Shown: one piece after another, positions 26,001-34,380 of the stretch
Position numbering within the stretch: the stretch's first letter is position 1
Layout: each line of letters begins with the position of its first letter
Virus record (IMG/VR): IMGVR_UViG_3300021356_000067
Coordinates: 1 to 35,903 of that record
DNA length: 35,903 bases
Reading direction: 5' to 3' (one strand)
Source of the DNA: a virus
Translations under genes and position numbers: made by a program
The notes under the pieces: model-generated
What the model saw: the letters and a program-made list of their open reading frames with translations, nothing else
Database searches by the model: none
Told to the model about the DNA's origin: nothing

Positions 26001-29000
26001 ATCAGATAAAGTAGATGTGTATGAATCTGCTTCTGGAGTTTCTGGTAGTTCAAATGTAAAGAAGTTAGTTCCTGCGATAGAAACTCTTCTGCTTCCGTTA
26101 TAAACACTATTTTGAGTTATTATAGAATTGTTGTTTAAAATTTCAGAATCTTTTATTATTTCCGATTTTTGTTCGGGGAGATTCGTGTCAGAAACTGGGT
26201 CAAATGAATAGTAAAGTCTTTCTGGGGTAGTTTGTCCAATAGAAACTCTTACATTAGCAGTACCAATTCCAGAGAACCCTGTTCTAGAAACACTAAACGT
26301 TGATGATGATTGATCAGTTTCCCAACGATTTGTATATTTGTCATCCAGATAGAAATTAAGTCGGAATGCAGAATATTGAGTAGATTGTTGAGTGAATCCT
26401 AAAGAAGAGTCTGAAATATCAAAATCTAATGTTGAACTTCTGTAAGCTTTAATAGGAGGATTAATTAACCCAAACTCACCAAATGATGTGCTTGCAATTC
26501 CAACAACATTTGGTATCAAATTAGTTGAATCATAATAAGTATTGGATAATTTAATATTATCATCATCAACTTTTACGACATAGTAAATCCCATCATTTTG
26601 AAGTCCTTGACATGGTGCAGTTGATGAATGAATTACTTTATCTCCACTTTCATAACCATGATTGGATATACTAATAGTATTAGAAGTGCTGTTAACACCC
26701 ACAGCACTAAAAGTTTTTATACCAACTAATACTCGTCTATGGGTATCATTATATTTTACAACATATGTTGTTGCAAATGATGGATTAACATCGATATTGA
26801 CAAAGTGTTCTCCACGAATACCATGATTTGAATCTGTTGTTACAGTTACAACTCTCTTTACAATATCACCAGTTATATTACTATAGTTTGTTGCAAAACT
26901 ATGATTTGTTCCACTACCAATTCCTGTAAAGAATAAGGTTGTAGTTGTATTTCCTACTCCAACAAATCCACCAGTAGAACCAAGTCCAACTCTTTGAGTT
27001 GCAATACCAATCAAATCATTTGAAATTTTAGCAACAAAAAGGTCCTGTCCATCAGATAGAGTTTTAGCTATGCCAACACTGCCAACTTCATTATAGACAA
27101 TACCTTGTCCACCGTTTGGAGAATATGTTAGTACATCACCTGTTTCCAGTCTATGATTTTTTATATAAAGCGATTTAATGGGAACTCCAAGAGTACTAGA
27201 TCCGAAAGTTGTTCCAAGACCAACGGTATTTAATCCAAAAGAACTAAATTGTAATACAGATCCAATTCCAACAGCAGTAGTGCCAAGACCTACTGTTTCT
27301 GTTGGGCTAAAATATATTTCTCGATTTCTCTTAAAATCATACTTTGTTTTAAATCCAGATTTAAATGTAAATCTTCTTGGGTCTTCAGATAAAATAGATC
27401 CAACAGTATGAGATACTCCAACAGTACCATCTACTTCTCGAAGAACTTTAAATCTAGAATTATCTCTATCTACATTTAAAACTTTTACTCTCTCAGTACC
27501 AATACCCAAAATATCATTTGGTACAATATTTGATGCAATCAAACTTGATGATACATTGAAGAAAGTTACTACTCCAGTGATACTAGTGTTTCCAACAGCA
27601 ACTCCAGTAGTACCCAATCCAACAAGCGAGAATCTCTCACTTGAAACTCCTATCGAATATGATCCTTCGATTTTTGATGATGTTGTGGAAACACCAGTAA
27701 TATTAACAATATCTAATGATTGGTAATTATGTGGTGACGCTGATTCTATAATATACGTTCCTTTTTTACTTGAAGGAATTAATTCGACATTGGATAATTT
27801 ATTTGTAGCGGCACTAATACTATTAACAGTTCTTCCTTTTAATCTAGAGATTCTTCCAGCTGCTCCAAATCCAGTTGTATCGTCAGAAAAGTTTAGAGTA
27901 TCTCCAACTTTATAATTGTCACCAGAACTTTTTACTTCTACTTTAGAAACTCTTCCTCTATTTGTAGCTACAATTTTTCCTGTTTGAGATAAATTATTTG
28001 GAGAATATATGTAAGGATAATCAACATTATCTTCTCTCAAATTATATGAGATTGTATTTCTACACCAATTATTTGATTCAATATCATAATCATCTTGGTT
28101 GGAAGATGTCTTGAAGTTAAACTCATTTGGAGTAGAATAATATGAATTTCCTAAAACATATGGAAATTGAGGAAGTTTATAATTTTCAAATAATCCAGAA
28201 GATTCTATACTATCGGGATTAACTGTAACAAAATAAGCATATGTTCCATTTGGATATTCTGGTGTTATACAATATCTTCCATTATTTCTATCGAGATAAG
28301 AATCATCATTATTTTCATAATAAGTAAAATCTTCTACGAAAAATCCTAATGGGAAAGATGATACTGGTGGACCATCTACACGGGATGAATTAAGTTTATA
28401 ACTAGACTTCATTAATGTAACTAATCCACCATTAGCATTAGAATAACCATATGGTCCATAAATTGGGTTTCCATCGTAAGCCCAACCAATAATTGGAGAG
28501 TGATCAGTAAATTCTGTTTCTTGAGAGTTGACTAATTTTAGATCTGGTTTTCCATACAAAGTGTCTCCACCTTCAGAAACAGAATAAATCATTTCCCTCA
28601 ATGATCTTGGTGCGTACAATGAGAAGCACTGCAAACCATACTTACCACTCAGTGATCCCTGTAAGACAGTATCATCATTTTGAATGGCATCATTAGTGTA
28701 TAATTTTTCAAATAAATTTACTCTCCATTTTTGAATCTGGGGGATAAAAGAAAAATCACTTTCTGCAGTAGATACCTCAATAACTACGTCTCCAGAAACG
28801 TATCCTTGTCCTTGTTCTATAACCTTAACTTCACGAAGATGTCCATTTATAATAATTGGGGTTAAAACGCATCCAAGTCCAGAACTAGATATTATTTCTA
28901 AATCTGGAATAGATGTATAATTAGATCCAATGTTTTCTATAATAACTTCTATGATTCTTCCGTCAGAGGAAACAACAGGTTTAACCTGAGCGTTCTCACC

Positions 29001-32000
29001 AGATACTACAGATACATTGGGTAATTTGTTGAAATTAATAATATTATTGGTTCCATATCCAGATCCATAATCGGATAAATGCACCGAAGTAAGTTCCCCT
29101 CTAAAAATAGGTTGAACTTCAGCTTTGTATGCACTTGATTCAATTCCTGTAACTGTTGCTATTCCAACAGGGCCCTCTACAGTAACAGTTATTGGGGGGT
29201 AATTAAAAATTTGAGTCCCTGTGCCAGCACTAGTTAAATTAACGTACTGTTTTGTTCTATAGAAGAAAGTACTATCAGTAGATCTAATCTCAGATAATCT
29301 AAATTTATTGTTATCGACCACTGTAACATAGTAATCAGTGCCATCGTTTAATCCACCAATGGCACTTGTTCCAGCAGAATATCTTAATGTCTCTCCAGAT
29401 TTATAATCATGATTTTCTATAGTAATAATATCAGATGAAGTATTGATGCCAGTAGAAACAACACTTCTCTTTTTATTTTCATAACCAGTTCCATTATCAA
29501 CAATGTTTATTGAATCAATGACAAGTTTTTGTGATGCACACTCTAGGGTATGTTTTCCAATACCGTGAGAAGATAAAACAACTGTGTTAATACCAGTAAT
29601 CGCTTGTTCTAAAGTATCGTGTAACTTAATGGTAGTTGCATCAACAACTTGTGCAAAATATGTAGAATTAGTAGATAATCCACCAACTACTCTTTGAGCA
29701 TTTGGTTTATATACTAACTGTTCACCATTTCTAAATTTGTGATAAGTTGAAAATCCAATAGTAGAAATAGTAGCACCTGTAGAAACTTTAGCAGAATTTG
29801 AATCTGAGAAAAATTCTACAGAATGAGAAATTAATTTTGTATTTACTAATGCTCTAGCATCTCTTCCATTCCCGCCTGTTATTGAAACAATAGGAGTATC
29901 TGTAAAGTCAAATCCTCTATCAATAATCTGCAATTCTCTCAGACTTCCACTAACGGCAAGAAATCCTGTTGCACCAGAACCAACAGCATCTTCTACTTTT
30001 AATACAGGAGGATTAATTATATCAAAACCATTTCCTGGAGAAGTTACTTCAATTTTTTCTACTTTTCCAGTATGAATTAAATCTTTTGATTTATAGTTTA
30101 AAATTTCAACACCGTTAATTAAAATTCCAGTAGCTCCTGGAGAAGTTTCAACCTTGGCATTACTGTCAATTGGATTGCTAATTTCTCTATAAAGTCTTTG
30201 CGAATCTATAACTTTACCTTTTGTCTCTACCAGTTCTATGATATTATCTGTAACGGTAGTTGATGATGGTACAGATGCAAAATTTGATGTGTATAAATTA
30301 GCTGGAGATTTGGCTAGTTTTATATTATTATTATCAACTCTAAAAACATAGTAAACTCCTTCGCCACCATCGTCTCCACCAAACAATGAAGACTTAATAG
30401 AAGTTTGAATGAAATCTTCTCCATCAACAGTAAAAGTTGTTTCGGTTTTTTGTGGTGTATAATATACAGATTCCCCTCCATAAAATCCATGGTCATTTAT
30501 GGTTATAGTTTCTCCAAGAAATGTGCCACCAAATGTTTTTGCAGTTTTTGATGCAATGAACGGTACATCTTTATATGAAGGTAATGAGTTTGACGCAACT
30601 AAAATTGAATCTCCATATTGTTTTTTATAAACGTTTTGAACATTCGCGTGAAATTTAGAAAGATGGGGGAAAATTGAAGAAGTCACTTTCCTCAGTTTTC
30701 TTGATAAAGAATAACTTGATACAGTATTAATAGTTCCAGAAGTTCTAATTGTTACAACTTTATCAGTAATAATATCAAGAACTTCTGCATCAAAAGATTC
30801 ATTCCCAACTGTAGCATCAATGGTTACAGAGTCTCCAAGAAATAAGTAATTTTCTTTGTTTAAAGTTATTTTATAAGTTTTTGGTGAAACATTACTAATT
30901 AATTCAATTTTGTTAATTAAATATTTGACTGGATTATTATACAACCAGTTTTTAAACTTAAATGTATCATCTTCGACACCAAGAGTTTTTATATTAAATT
31001 GGTCTCCTGGTTTATAATCAAATATACCATCTTGTTTTGAAAATCCAGATAAAACAGATGTAAGACGAACTTCGATAGGGTCTTCATCATCAGATGGTTT
31101 AACTGAAACAAAATCTTCCGTACTTAAAGTATCTCCGTCAATCAAAGTATCTGTAACATTGCTGCATCCTAAGAATTGTGTTATTGTCTTGGATGTATAA
31201 GAAACAATACCAACTGTATCTGTAATTGCATTTGGATATTTTACGTAGATTTCTCCAGAATTAGGAAATCCGATTGTTGAATCTACATCAATAAAAGTAG
31301 ATCCAGCGGAAACATTTCCAATTATATGAGTTTTTGGTGCAACTTTAAAAGTACCAATAGTTGATCCTAAAGATCTGGAATCTCTGTTATATCCATCATC
31401 GTAAGAGAGTTTATAAAAAGTTTTTGCGGTCCCTGCATTTACTTTTTCAATACCATATATTGAAGTATATGTTTCATCATTATCACCTTGAAATATAGTT
31501 CTACTTTCTAATTCGGAGGGATTCCCGTTAATTGATTCTGCCAAAAAAGTAGAAGTTACTAAATTCCTAGCATTTGAAGGTGTGAACAGATAATCTCTTG
31601 GTTTCGTTATTTCAACATTTACGCCATAGAGAGCCTTAAATAAAATTTTATAAGACTCATCTGTTCCTTTACTAGTGTAAAAGTCTTTTGCCTGCTTTAT
31701 AAAAACATTTTGATTCAAATTTGAATCAAGAGGTCTATCAGATAATCCTGGTAAAATTTGAAGTTTAGTTTTATTTAAAAATTCTTTTAAGAAAAGACAA
31801 CTTAAATTTTCAATAGTTGCACCGTCTTCATGTTCAGCAGCAGAGGTTGAATTAAAGACAAGATCCCCTGGATTAGCGTCTGCTTTATATGAAGTTACTC
31901 CAACAAATCCTCTAATACATCCAGTGAAAGAAGATGATGTTTTTCCAGTGTAAGTTATTACTTCATCACCTATCTTCAGAAGACCATATGAATCTGGAAA

Positions 32001-32279
32001 ATGATTCGTTCCGTCTGGAGACTGTGAAAGATTTACATTTATTGTTGTTGCAAATTCATCAATATCACCATTCAAAACTATTTCATGATTTAAAGTAGTT
32101 TGCTCATCAACCTTTACATATTGGTCGATATTTTGAATTAAATCAACAGGTCCGCTTTTATATTCTTGACCAATATAATATTGCTTTAAAAATTCAGAGA
32201 TAAGAGGGAACTCATTCTCAACATAAGTTGGGAGCTGATTCTTGACGATGCTGCTAAACTTGATTCTTGTTTCTGCCAT
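20067..32279 (-). CDS. Giant 4,070-aa baseplate wedge protein with YHYH motif (gp7 position)
   Basis: One uninterrupted 12.2-kb frame, a third of the window. The N-terminal 230 or so residues (IKFSSIVKNQLPTYVENEFP, FLKQYYIGQEY, FIKQAKDFYTSKGTDESYKI, FKALYGVNVEITKP) match the conserved start of the large gp6-adjacent structural proteins of marine T4-like phages. The body is modular. GDEVITYTGKTSSSF...RGF-type units occur near 80-140, 320-385 and 3126-3220. Six NHG-type units with IKL-type ends occur near 591, 835, 950, 1704, 1865 and 3021. A YHYH-type motif, IGWAYDGNPIYGPYGYSN, lies near 1260-1279. LLVFVNEILQRPGESY/IVLINDIYQVTGG units lie near 3283-3346 and 3573-3650, and GSGY/GAGY repeats near 3390-3430 and 3826-3870. 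Synteny with T4 gene 7 (1,032 aa) suggests a wedge-initiator role, with added domains likely exposed. The start follows a weak AGAGATATAG site. Confidence 0.88.
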   Translation of the reverse strand: MAETRIKFSSIVKNQLPTYVENEFPLISEFLKQYYIGQEYKSGPVDLIQNIDQYVKVDEQTTLNHEIVLNGDIDEFATTINVNLSQSPDGTNHFPDSYGLLKIGDEVITYTGKTSSSFTGCIRGFVGVTSYKADANPGDLVFNSTSAAEHEDGATIENLSCLFLKEFLNKTKLQILPGLSDRPLDSNLNQNVFIKQAKDFYTSKGTDESYKILFKALYGVNVEITKPRDYLFTPSNARNLVTSTFLAESINGNPSELESRTIFQGDNDETYTSIYGIEKVNAGTAKTFYKLSYDDGYNRDSRSLGSTIGTFKVAPKTHIIGNVSAGSTFIDVDSTIGFPNSGEIYVKYPNAITDTVGIVSYTSKTITQFLGCSNVTDTLIDGDTLSTEDFVSVKPSDDEDPIEVRLTSVLSGFSKQDGIFDYKPGDQFNIKTLGVEDDTFKFKNWLYNNPVKYLINKIELISNVSPKTYKITLNKENYLFLGDSVTIDATVGNESFDAEVLDIITDKVVTIRTSGTINTVSSYSLSRKLRKVTSSIFPHLSKFHANVQNVYKKQYGDSILVASNSLPSYKDVPFIASKTAKTFGGTFLGETITINDHGFYGGESVYYTPQKTETTFTVDGEDFIQTSIKSSLFGGDDGGEGVYYVFRVDNNNIKLAKSPANLYTSNFASVPSSTTVTDNIIELVETKGKVIDSQRLYREISNPIDSNAKVETSPGATGILINGVEILNYKSKDLIHTGKVEKIEVTSPGNGFDIINPPVLKVEDAVGSGATGFLAVSGSLRELQIIDRGFDFTDTPIVSITGGNGRDARALVNTKLISHSVEFFSDSNSAKVSTGATISTIGFSTYHKFRNGEQLVYKPNAQRVVGGLSTNSTYFAQVVDATTIKLHDTLEQAITGINTVVLSSHGIGKHTLECASQKLVIDSINIVDNGTGYENKKRSVVSTGINTSSDIITIENHDYKSGETLRYSAGTSAIGGLNDGTDYYVTVVDNNKFRLSEIRSTDSTFFYRTKQYVNLTSAGTGTQIFNYPPITVTVEGPVGIATVTGIESSAYKAEVQPIFRGELTSVHLSDYGSGYGTNNIINFNKLPNVSVVSGENAQVKPVVSSDGRIIEVIIENIGSNYTSIPDLEIISSSGLGCVLTPIIINGHLREVKVIEQGQGYVSGDVVIEVSTAESDFSFIPQIQKWRVNLFEKLYTNDAIQNDDTVLQGSLSGKYGLQCFSLYAPRSLREMIYSVSEGGDTLYGKPDLKLVNSQETEFTDHSPIIGWAYDGNPIYGPYGYSNANGGLVTLMKSSYKLNSSRVDGPPVSSFPLGFFVEDFTYYENNDDSYLDRNNGRYCITPEYPNGTYAYFVTVNPDSIESSGLFENYKLPQFPYVLGNSYYSTPNEFNFKTSSNQDDYDIESNNWCRNTISYNLREDNVDYPYIYSPNNLSQTGKIVATNRGRVSKVEVKSSGDNYKVGDTLNFSDDTTGFGAAGRISRLKGRTVNSISAATNKLSNVELIPSSKKGTYIIESASPHNYQSLDIVNITGVSTTSSKIEGSYSIGVSSERFSLVGLGTTGVAVGNTSITGVVTFFNVSSSLIASNIVPNDILGIGTERVKVLNVDRDNSRFKVLREVDGTVGVSHTVGSILSEDPRRFTFKSGFKTKYDFKRNREIYFSPTETVGLGTTAVGIGSVLQFSSFGLNTVGLGTTFGSSTLGVPIKSLYIKNHRLETGDVLTYSPNGGQGIVYNEVGSVGIAKTLSDGQDLFVAKISNDLIGIATQRVGLGSTGGFVGVGNTTTTLFFTGIGSGTNHSFATNYSNITGDIVKRVVTVTTDSNHGIRGEHFVNIDVNPSFATTYVVKYNDTHRRVLVGIKTFSAVGVNSTSNTISISNHGYESGDKVIHSSTAPCQGLQNDGIYYVVKVDDDNIKLSNTYYDSTNLIPNVVGIASTSFGEFGLINPPIKAYRSSTLDFDISDSSLGFTQQSTQYSAFRLNFYLDDKYTNRWETDQSSSTFSVSRTGFSGIGTANVRVSIGQTTPERLYYSFDPVSDTNLPEQKSEIIKDSEILNNNSIITQNSVYNGSRRVSIAGTNFFTFELPETPEADSYTSTLSDISYTTDCTHTNGPISEVEVTSSGKNYSTLPSILSINTIEGERGDLVATTEDIGIIEKVKIEDVGYDFPTDKTLKPSTSLPQILTIDAFAKVERIDIISGGRGYSSAPELIFFDGKTGDQITDLSTKYSLGDSTVTILSNTRGINNATPTVLPVKNTNGVGISTVGFNTVTKEVTLNLSVGFSTSFPFEVGDRVIVENTSIGIGSTARGYNSKDYDYKLFTLTGITTNLGGLGSITYNLGDELNDGENPGTFDSINSSGVVSAEKNFPTFDTLVSTSDYLSGEKVTTNGKEGVVQSWDRTTKILRVLSSDSFVSGDIVKGLTSELSGVASKVTSYESYFETDVSSQIFSGNQNVSGFLNDNLQRLQDSFYYQNFSYSLKSTIPFDDWNDVVSSVNHTLGYKKFSDLQIESTNLDQPMQVGISTELTDVTIVSSLDGFIDTNCVFDFDIATENSLTLTDGTILSDEITLNNRILTDFTESFGNRVLSIDDISSEFNSNPRATAFSVLNNFNLEDFRFRKYFTYLRDKRFTQERQALIVDLIHDGSFGYLNQYARVETVYDQGSFDFSISGSEGQLLFFPTKSSVNDYDITTISYNLNDNYLTTGDTSIGGVLIDSESVIVSSGTTANIVSIGNTYHSLKVLVEIAPDVSNPSFGNTATFNSNEFEAQELNIVHDGTNVSILEYGKLTTSLGGMSATGFGTYTARLDGSNIKLDFHPSGIGTNAVVNTIVVGLSSITSGISTVDLKHARLQSTMTDIASSGSPTENVVAEYPSHISTEEDRYDAGYFMIQVHDTTNNRYEFLEYFVVDDHIEGESTGETFDTEFANIQTHSGLGTFGSRVVANSVGLAATTQVLFTPVAGIDATVHVYTNALRIEDDTKDEISFNNATIETGYGDYTGTERDIKRSFNLTHKNDNIFERSFTGTGINTVSDTITIPNHFYVTGEQIAYTGPGVGNTGSLGIGETTFPVAGVTTTLLPATGVFVVKVNDNSIKLARSAEDALKSVPKIVDLTSFGSLGVDQTHTFTATNQNPKVLVAIDNLIQSPVVSTAVTTTLGDNVVSTDNLIDFTGITSFFGGDLFKVGDEIMKIEGVGIGSTNRVSVRRGWMGTTIQTGLSTGDLVTKVVGNYNIVGNTLNFVEAPYGNTPIGTITNPPDQRDFTGITTGSSFQGRSFMRTAQPDTANETYYKNYIFDDISDQFNGTESQFTLKSDGSNVTGISDEGAIVLINDIYQVTGGANNFTLSENTGITSITFTGASRTLTNDVGVSTFPKGGIIVSVGSQEGLGYQPLVAAGGTAIVSGLGTISSVSIGNSGSGYRSGIQTTVNVSVGTTSLSTPNLVAIGTASIADGHITAVTITNPGTGYTHSDPPFVVIDSPLSYSNLSLEYVSGTTGFGTEAKVSVVVGQGSSVIDFEITNTGYGYGNSEQLTVAIGGTTGIPTTSSFSSSNQFEVEIEKVISDEFTGWSLGVLDTFDDVSEFIDGTRVDFPLIKAGVSISINKSKGSKIELDQLLLVFVNEILQRPGESYQFDGGSQITFSEPLRIGDTLNIVFYKGSGDDLDVIDREVIETLKYGDEVTLNYNPDLGQKPYQQEDTRTISSITNVDKCNTLPYFGPGNVTDTTFERPITWCRQTQDKIINGQEVGKDREIYEPVINPTANIISSVGIGSTIVYVDRLRPLFDLNNENIDPTFRNTIQKGIKLVNPVVVTGAAATAVVSSAGTITSITINDGGVGYSTTPDVSVGIGSTTATATATISNGVVTGITITNPGAGYTYTNPPLVLIGPPAQQTESCDVSSYSGDSGIIVGLGTTSIGVGSTGLMFHLHIPLDSVMRDTDLVGTAVTISGLSIGDHFIIRNSNLGTASTSITALGTNNTTIVGIGSEYLDNAYVVNSVGIATQVIAGVTTSVAKVTVNTNINPNGVSGFSTGSFLGEYSWGKVIVNARTKELSYPARTLSGIGTNEFTGISTSSKVYRTRYIRFKKFG

Positions 32280-32297
32280 TTTTTCTATATCTCTAAA

Positions 32298-34379
32298 TTA
32301 GTAACCGCTACCTGAACCCGAAGGTGTTGACGAACCGCCAGATGCACCGCTAGTAGTAGTGTTAGTGGTGGTTGCACCAGCAAAGGAACTATTAGTGGAA
32401 GTAGTTGTATTCACTGTATCAGTTGCTGCCGCAGTTGAAATATTTGCAGGACCACCAGCACGAACTAAATTACCTTCTGCGTAAGAAGAAGATACAATGT
32501 AAGTAGATGCTGATGGATCAATTCCTGATGCGATTTGGTCTGATACCATTTCAAACGTACTGTTACTAGTATCTAGTTGCAAATAAAGGTCCTGTAATCC
32601 GACAACATCGTTTGACAAAGGTGTTGCCTGAATTTCTATGATTTCTTGATTATCTTTTTGCAAACCGGCAAGAATATTGATTGCATTAATGGTTATGATG
32701 CCATTTACATAATCAATAGTTCCTACATTAGATCGTATAATTACTGGATTTTGAGATCCTATATTGGGGACAGTAAAGAAAAATAATGTTCCTGTTTGTC
32801 TGTCTGAATTAGGTATATCACTAATATAAACATTCTCAGGAATTCCAGCAACTCTAAATGCACTAGATTTTATATTGTAACCATCAAGGCTAGAAATATA
32901 AAATTGGTTGCCAAATCCAATTTGATATTCTGCAATAGTATTTGGTACTACCCTCAAATCTCTTCTCATCTTTACGACAGTAATATTTGAGGTTACTGAT
33001 TCATGACTGTCGTCAATTACTTTTAAAAACTTACTATACTTAAATCGAGCACCATACTTATTTAATTCAGTAGAATCAGCATACTTAGCAGCATTGTTAG
33101 AAACCACTGTTGAAACTTCAGCAGATGATGGCGCTAGATTAGTATTATAATAAACTCTTGAACTTACTTCAAGGAAAAGATATTTAAGATCTAAAATTTC
33201 GGGAACAACACCCGCTACTGCATATTTCTTTAGTTTTAATTTAATATTGTCTTTGATTAAATTTGGAAGAAAGTCTCCAAACCTAGGTTTAATACTAATG
33301 AAAACTTTTCCATATTGTGGGGGAATTAATTCTTCTCCACCAAATACAGAAATAGATTCCGTGTCTGGATATATTTTTGAAGGGATTAATGTTTCATAAT
33401 CATCTGCAGTTACTGCACGATTTTGAGTCGAATAAATCTTTGGTGCATATTTTCTAACAGATTCGACTTGTTCAATTGCAGAACCACCTCTAGAAGAATA
33501 TTCAGGTGTTAACAGTGATATACCTTCTGCAACCGTATATTCATTTCCATCTCTCACATAAGTCAATCTACCATTAAAAGCAAATTGGGAGAATCCATTT
33601 CCAGAATCTCCGTTAGTTACCAAATAAGTGACTGTAACATAATTTTGGTCATCGAGTTTTTTACCAAAAACCCCATCTCCAAAGAATATTTCATATCTTT
33701 CATCTGCTACTTCTTGTAAGTAGAAGATTTTTGAATCAGAACCAACATAGAATAAGTTATCCTGTAAAGAATATTTTACAGTTGCTGTAGAGGATGAATT
33801 ATTCTTGACGCCAACTCTGATTAAATCTGTATCAATTCCAGGATTTGGTAAAATAAACTTTTGCTGAGGGTTTCTTGCACTGTAAGTAAAGTTTTTCTCT
33901 ACAACCGTCCCCTCATAAATTGATATTTCATTAAAAGCAGCAATCCCATTGATCACAGGAACGGTTATATCATCTAAAATACAGAAGGAACCACTAGAAT
34001 TACCAAAGACCCCTCTAGACGCTGCTACAGTGCCTTTACGGAGGGTTATAGAGGCAGGTTTGGGTGTTATGTTAGTTGCATCAACAATAAAAGATATTGC
34101 AGATGTTGCTGCTTTTCTTGATCTAGGGGTATATCCAATATTTCTTGCTAATGCAACTACATTTTCTCTTAAAGTTGCAGTATCAATAAAAACTTCGTTT
34201 GCTACCATATTAGCATTATACGAAGTAATATACGTATTGTATGCTAATACATCTAGGATGGTTGATAGGTTAGAACCTTCAAAGTCATAGTCCGTAAAAT
34301 TGGAATTTGACTTTAAATATTCTTTGAGAGTAGTTTTAACGTCCTCAAAGTCTAAATTTGTAAAATTTACTAGTGACAT
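32298..34379 (-). CDS. 6: Baseplate wedge protein gp6
   Basis: A 693-aa homologue of T4 gp6 (660 aa), which forms the ring holding the wedges together. The N terminus (VNFTNLDFEDVKTTLKEYLK, YDFEGSNLSTILDVLAYNTY, NANMVANEVFIDTATLRENV, ALARNIGYTPRSRKAATSAI) is strongly conserved in the family. The middle contains FFGDGVFGKKL (about 230-240) and AVTADDYETLIPSKIYPDTE (about 320-340), typical of gp6/gpJ-like baseplate proteins. Residues from about 620 form a low-complexity Ser/Thr/Gly/Ala tail ending GSGSGY, which is unusual for T4 gp6. The ATG follows the gp25 stop by one base (TAAAATG), with AGGT just upstream, so it is coupled to gp25. Confidence 0.93.
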   Translation of the reverse strand: MSLVNFTNLDFEDVKTTLKEYLKSNSNFTDYDFEGSNLSTILDVLAYNTYITSYNANMVANEVFIDTATLRENVVALARNIGYTPRSRKAATSAISFIVDATNITPKPASITLRKGTVAASRGVFGNSSGSFCILDDITVPVINGIAAFNEISIYEGTVVEKNFTYSARNPQQKFILPNPGIDTDLIRVGVKNNSSSTATVKYSLQDNLFYVGSDSKIFYLQEVADERYEIFFGDGVFGKKLDDQNYVTVTYLVTNGDSGNGFSQFAFNGRLTYVRDGNEYTVAEGISLLTPEYSSRGGSAIEQVESVRKYAPKIYSTQNRAVTADDYETLIPSKIYPDTESISVFGGEELIPPQYGKVFISIKPRFGDFLPNLIKDNIKLKLKKYAVAGVVPEILDLKYLFLEVSSRVYYNTNLAPSSAEVSTVVSNNAAKYADSTELNKYGARFKYSKFLKVIDDSHESVTSNITVVKMRRDLRVVPNTIAEYQIGFGNQFYISSLDGYNIKSSAFRVAGIPENVYISDIPNSDRQTGTLFFFTVPNIGSQNPVIIRSNVGTIDYVNGIITINAINILAGLQKDNQEIIEIQATPLSNDVVGLQDLYLQLDTSNSTFEMVSDQIASGIDPSASTYIVSSSYAEGNLVRAGGPANISTAAATDTVNTTTSTNSSFAGATTTNTTTSGASGGSSTPSGSGSGY

Positions 34380-34380
34380 T

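Noticed and set aside
20067-32279. Possibility that the giant frame is several fused genes or an assembly artefact
   Set aside because: The frame is open throughout, modules of the same kind run from end to end, the flanking gp6 and gp8 are in the expected T4 order, and giant proteins at this position are known in marine T4-like phages.
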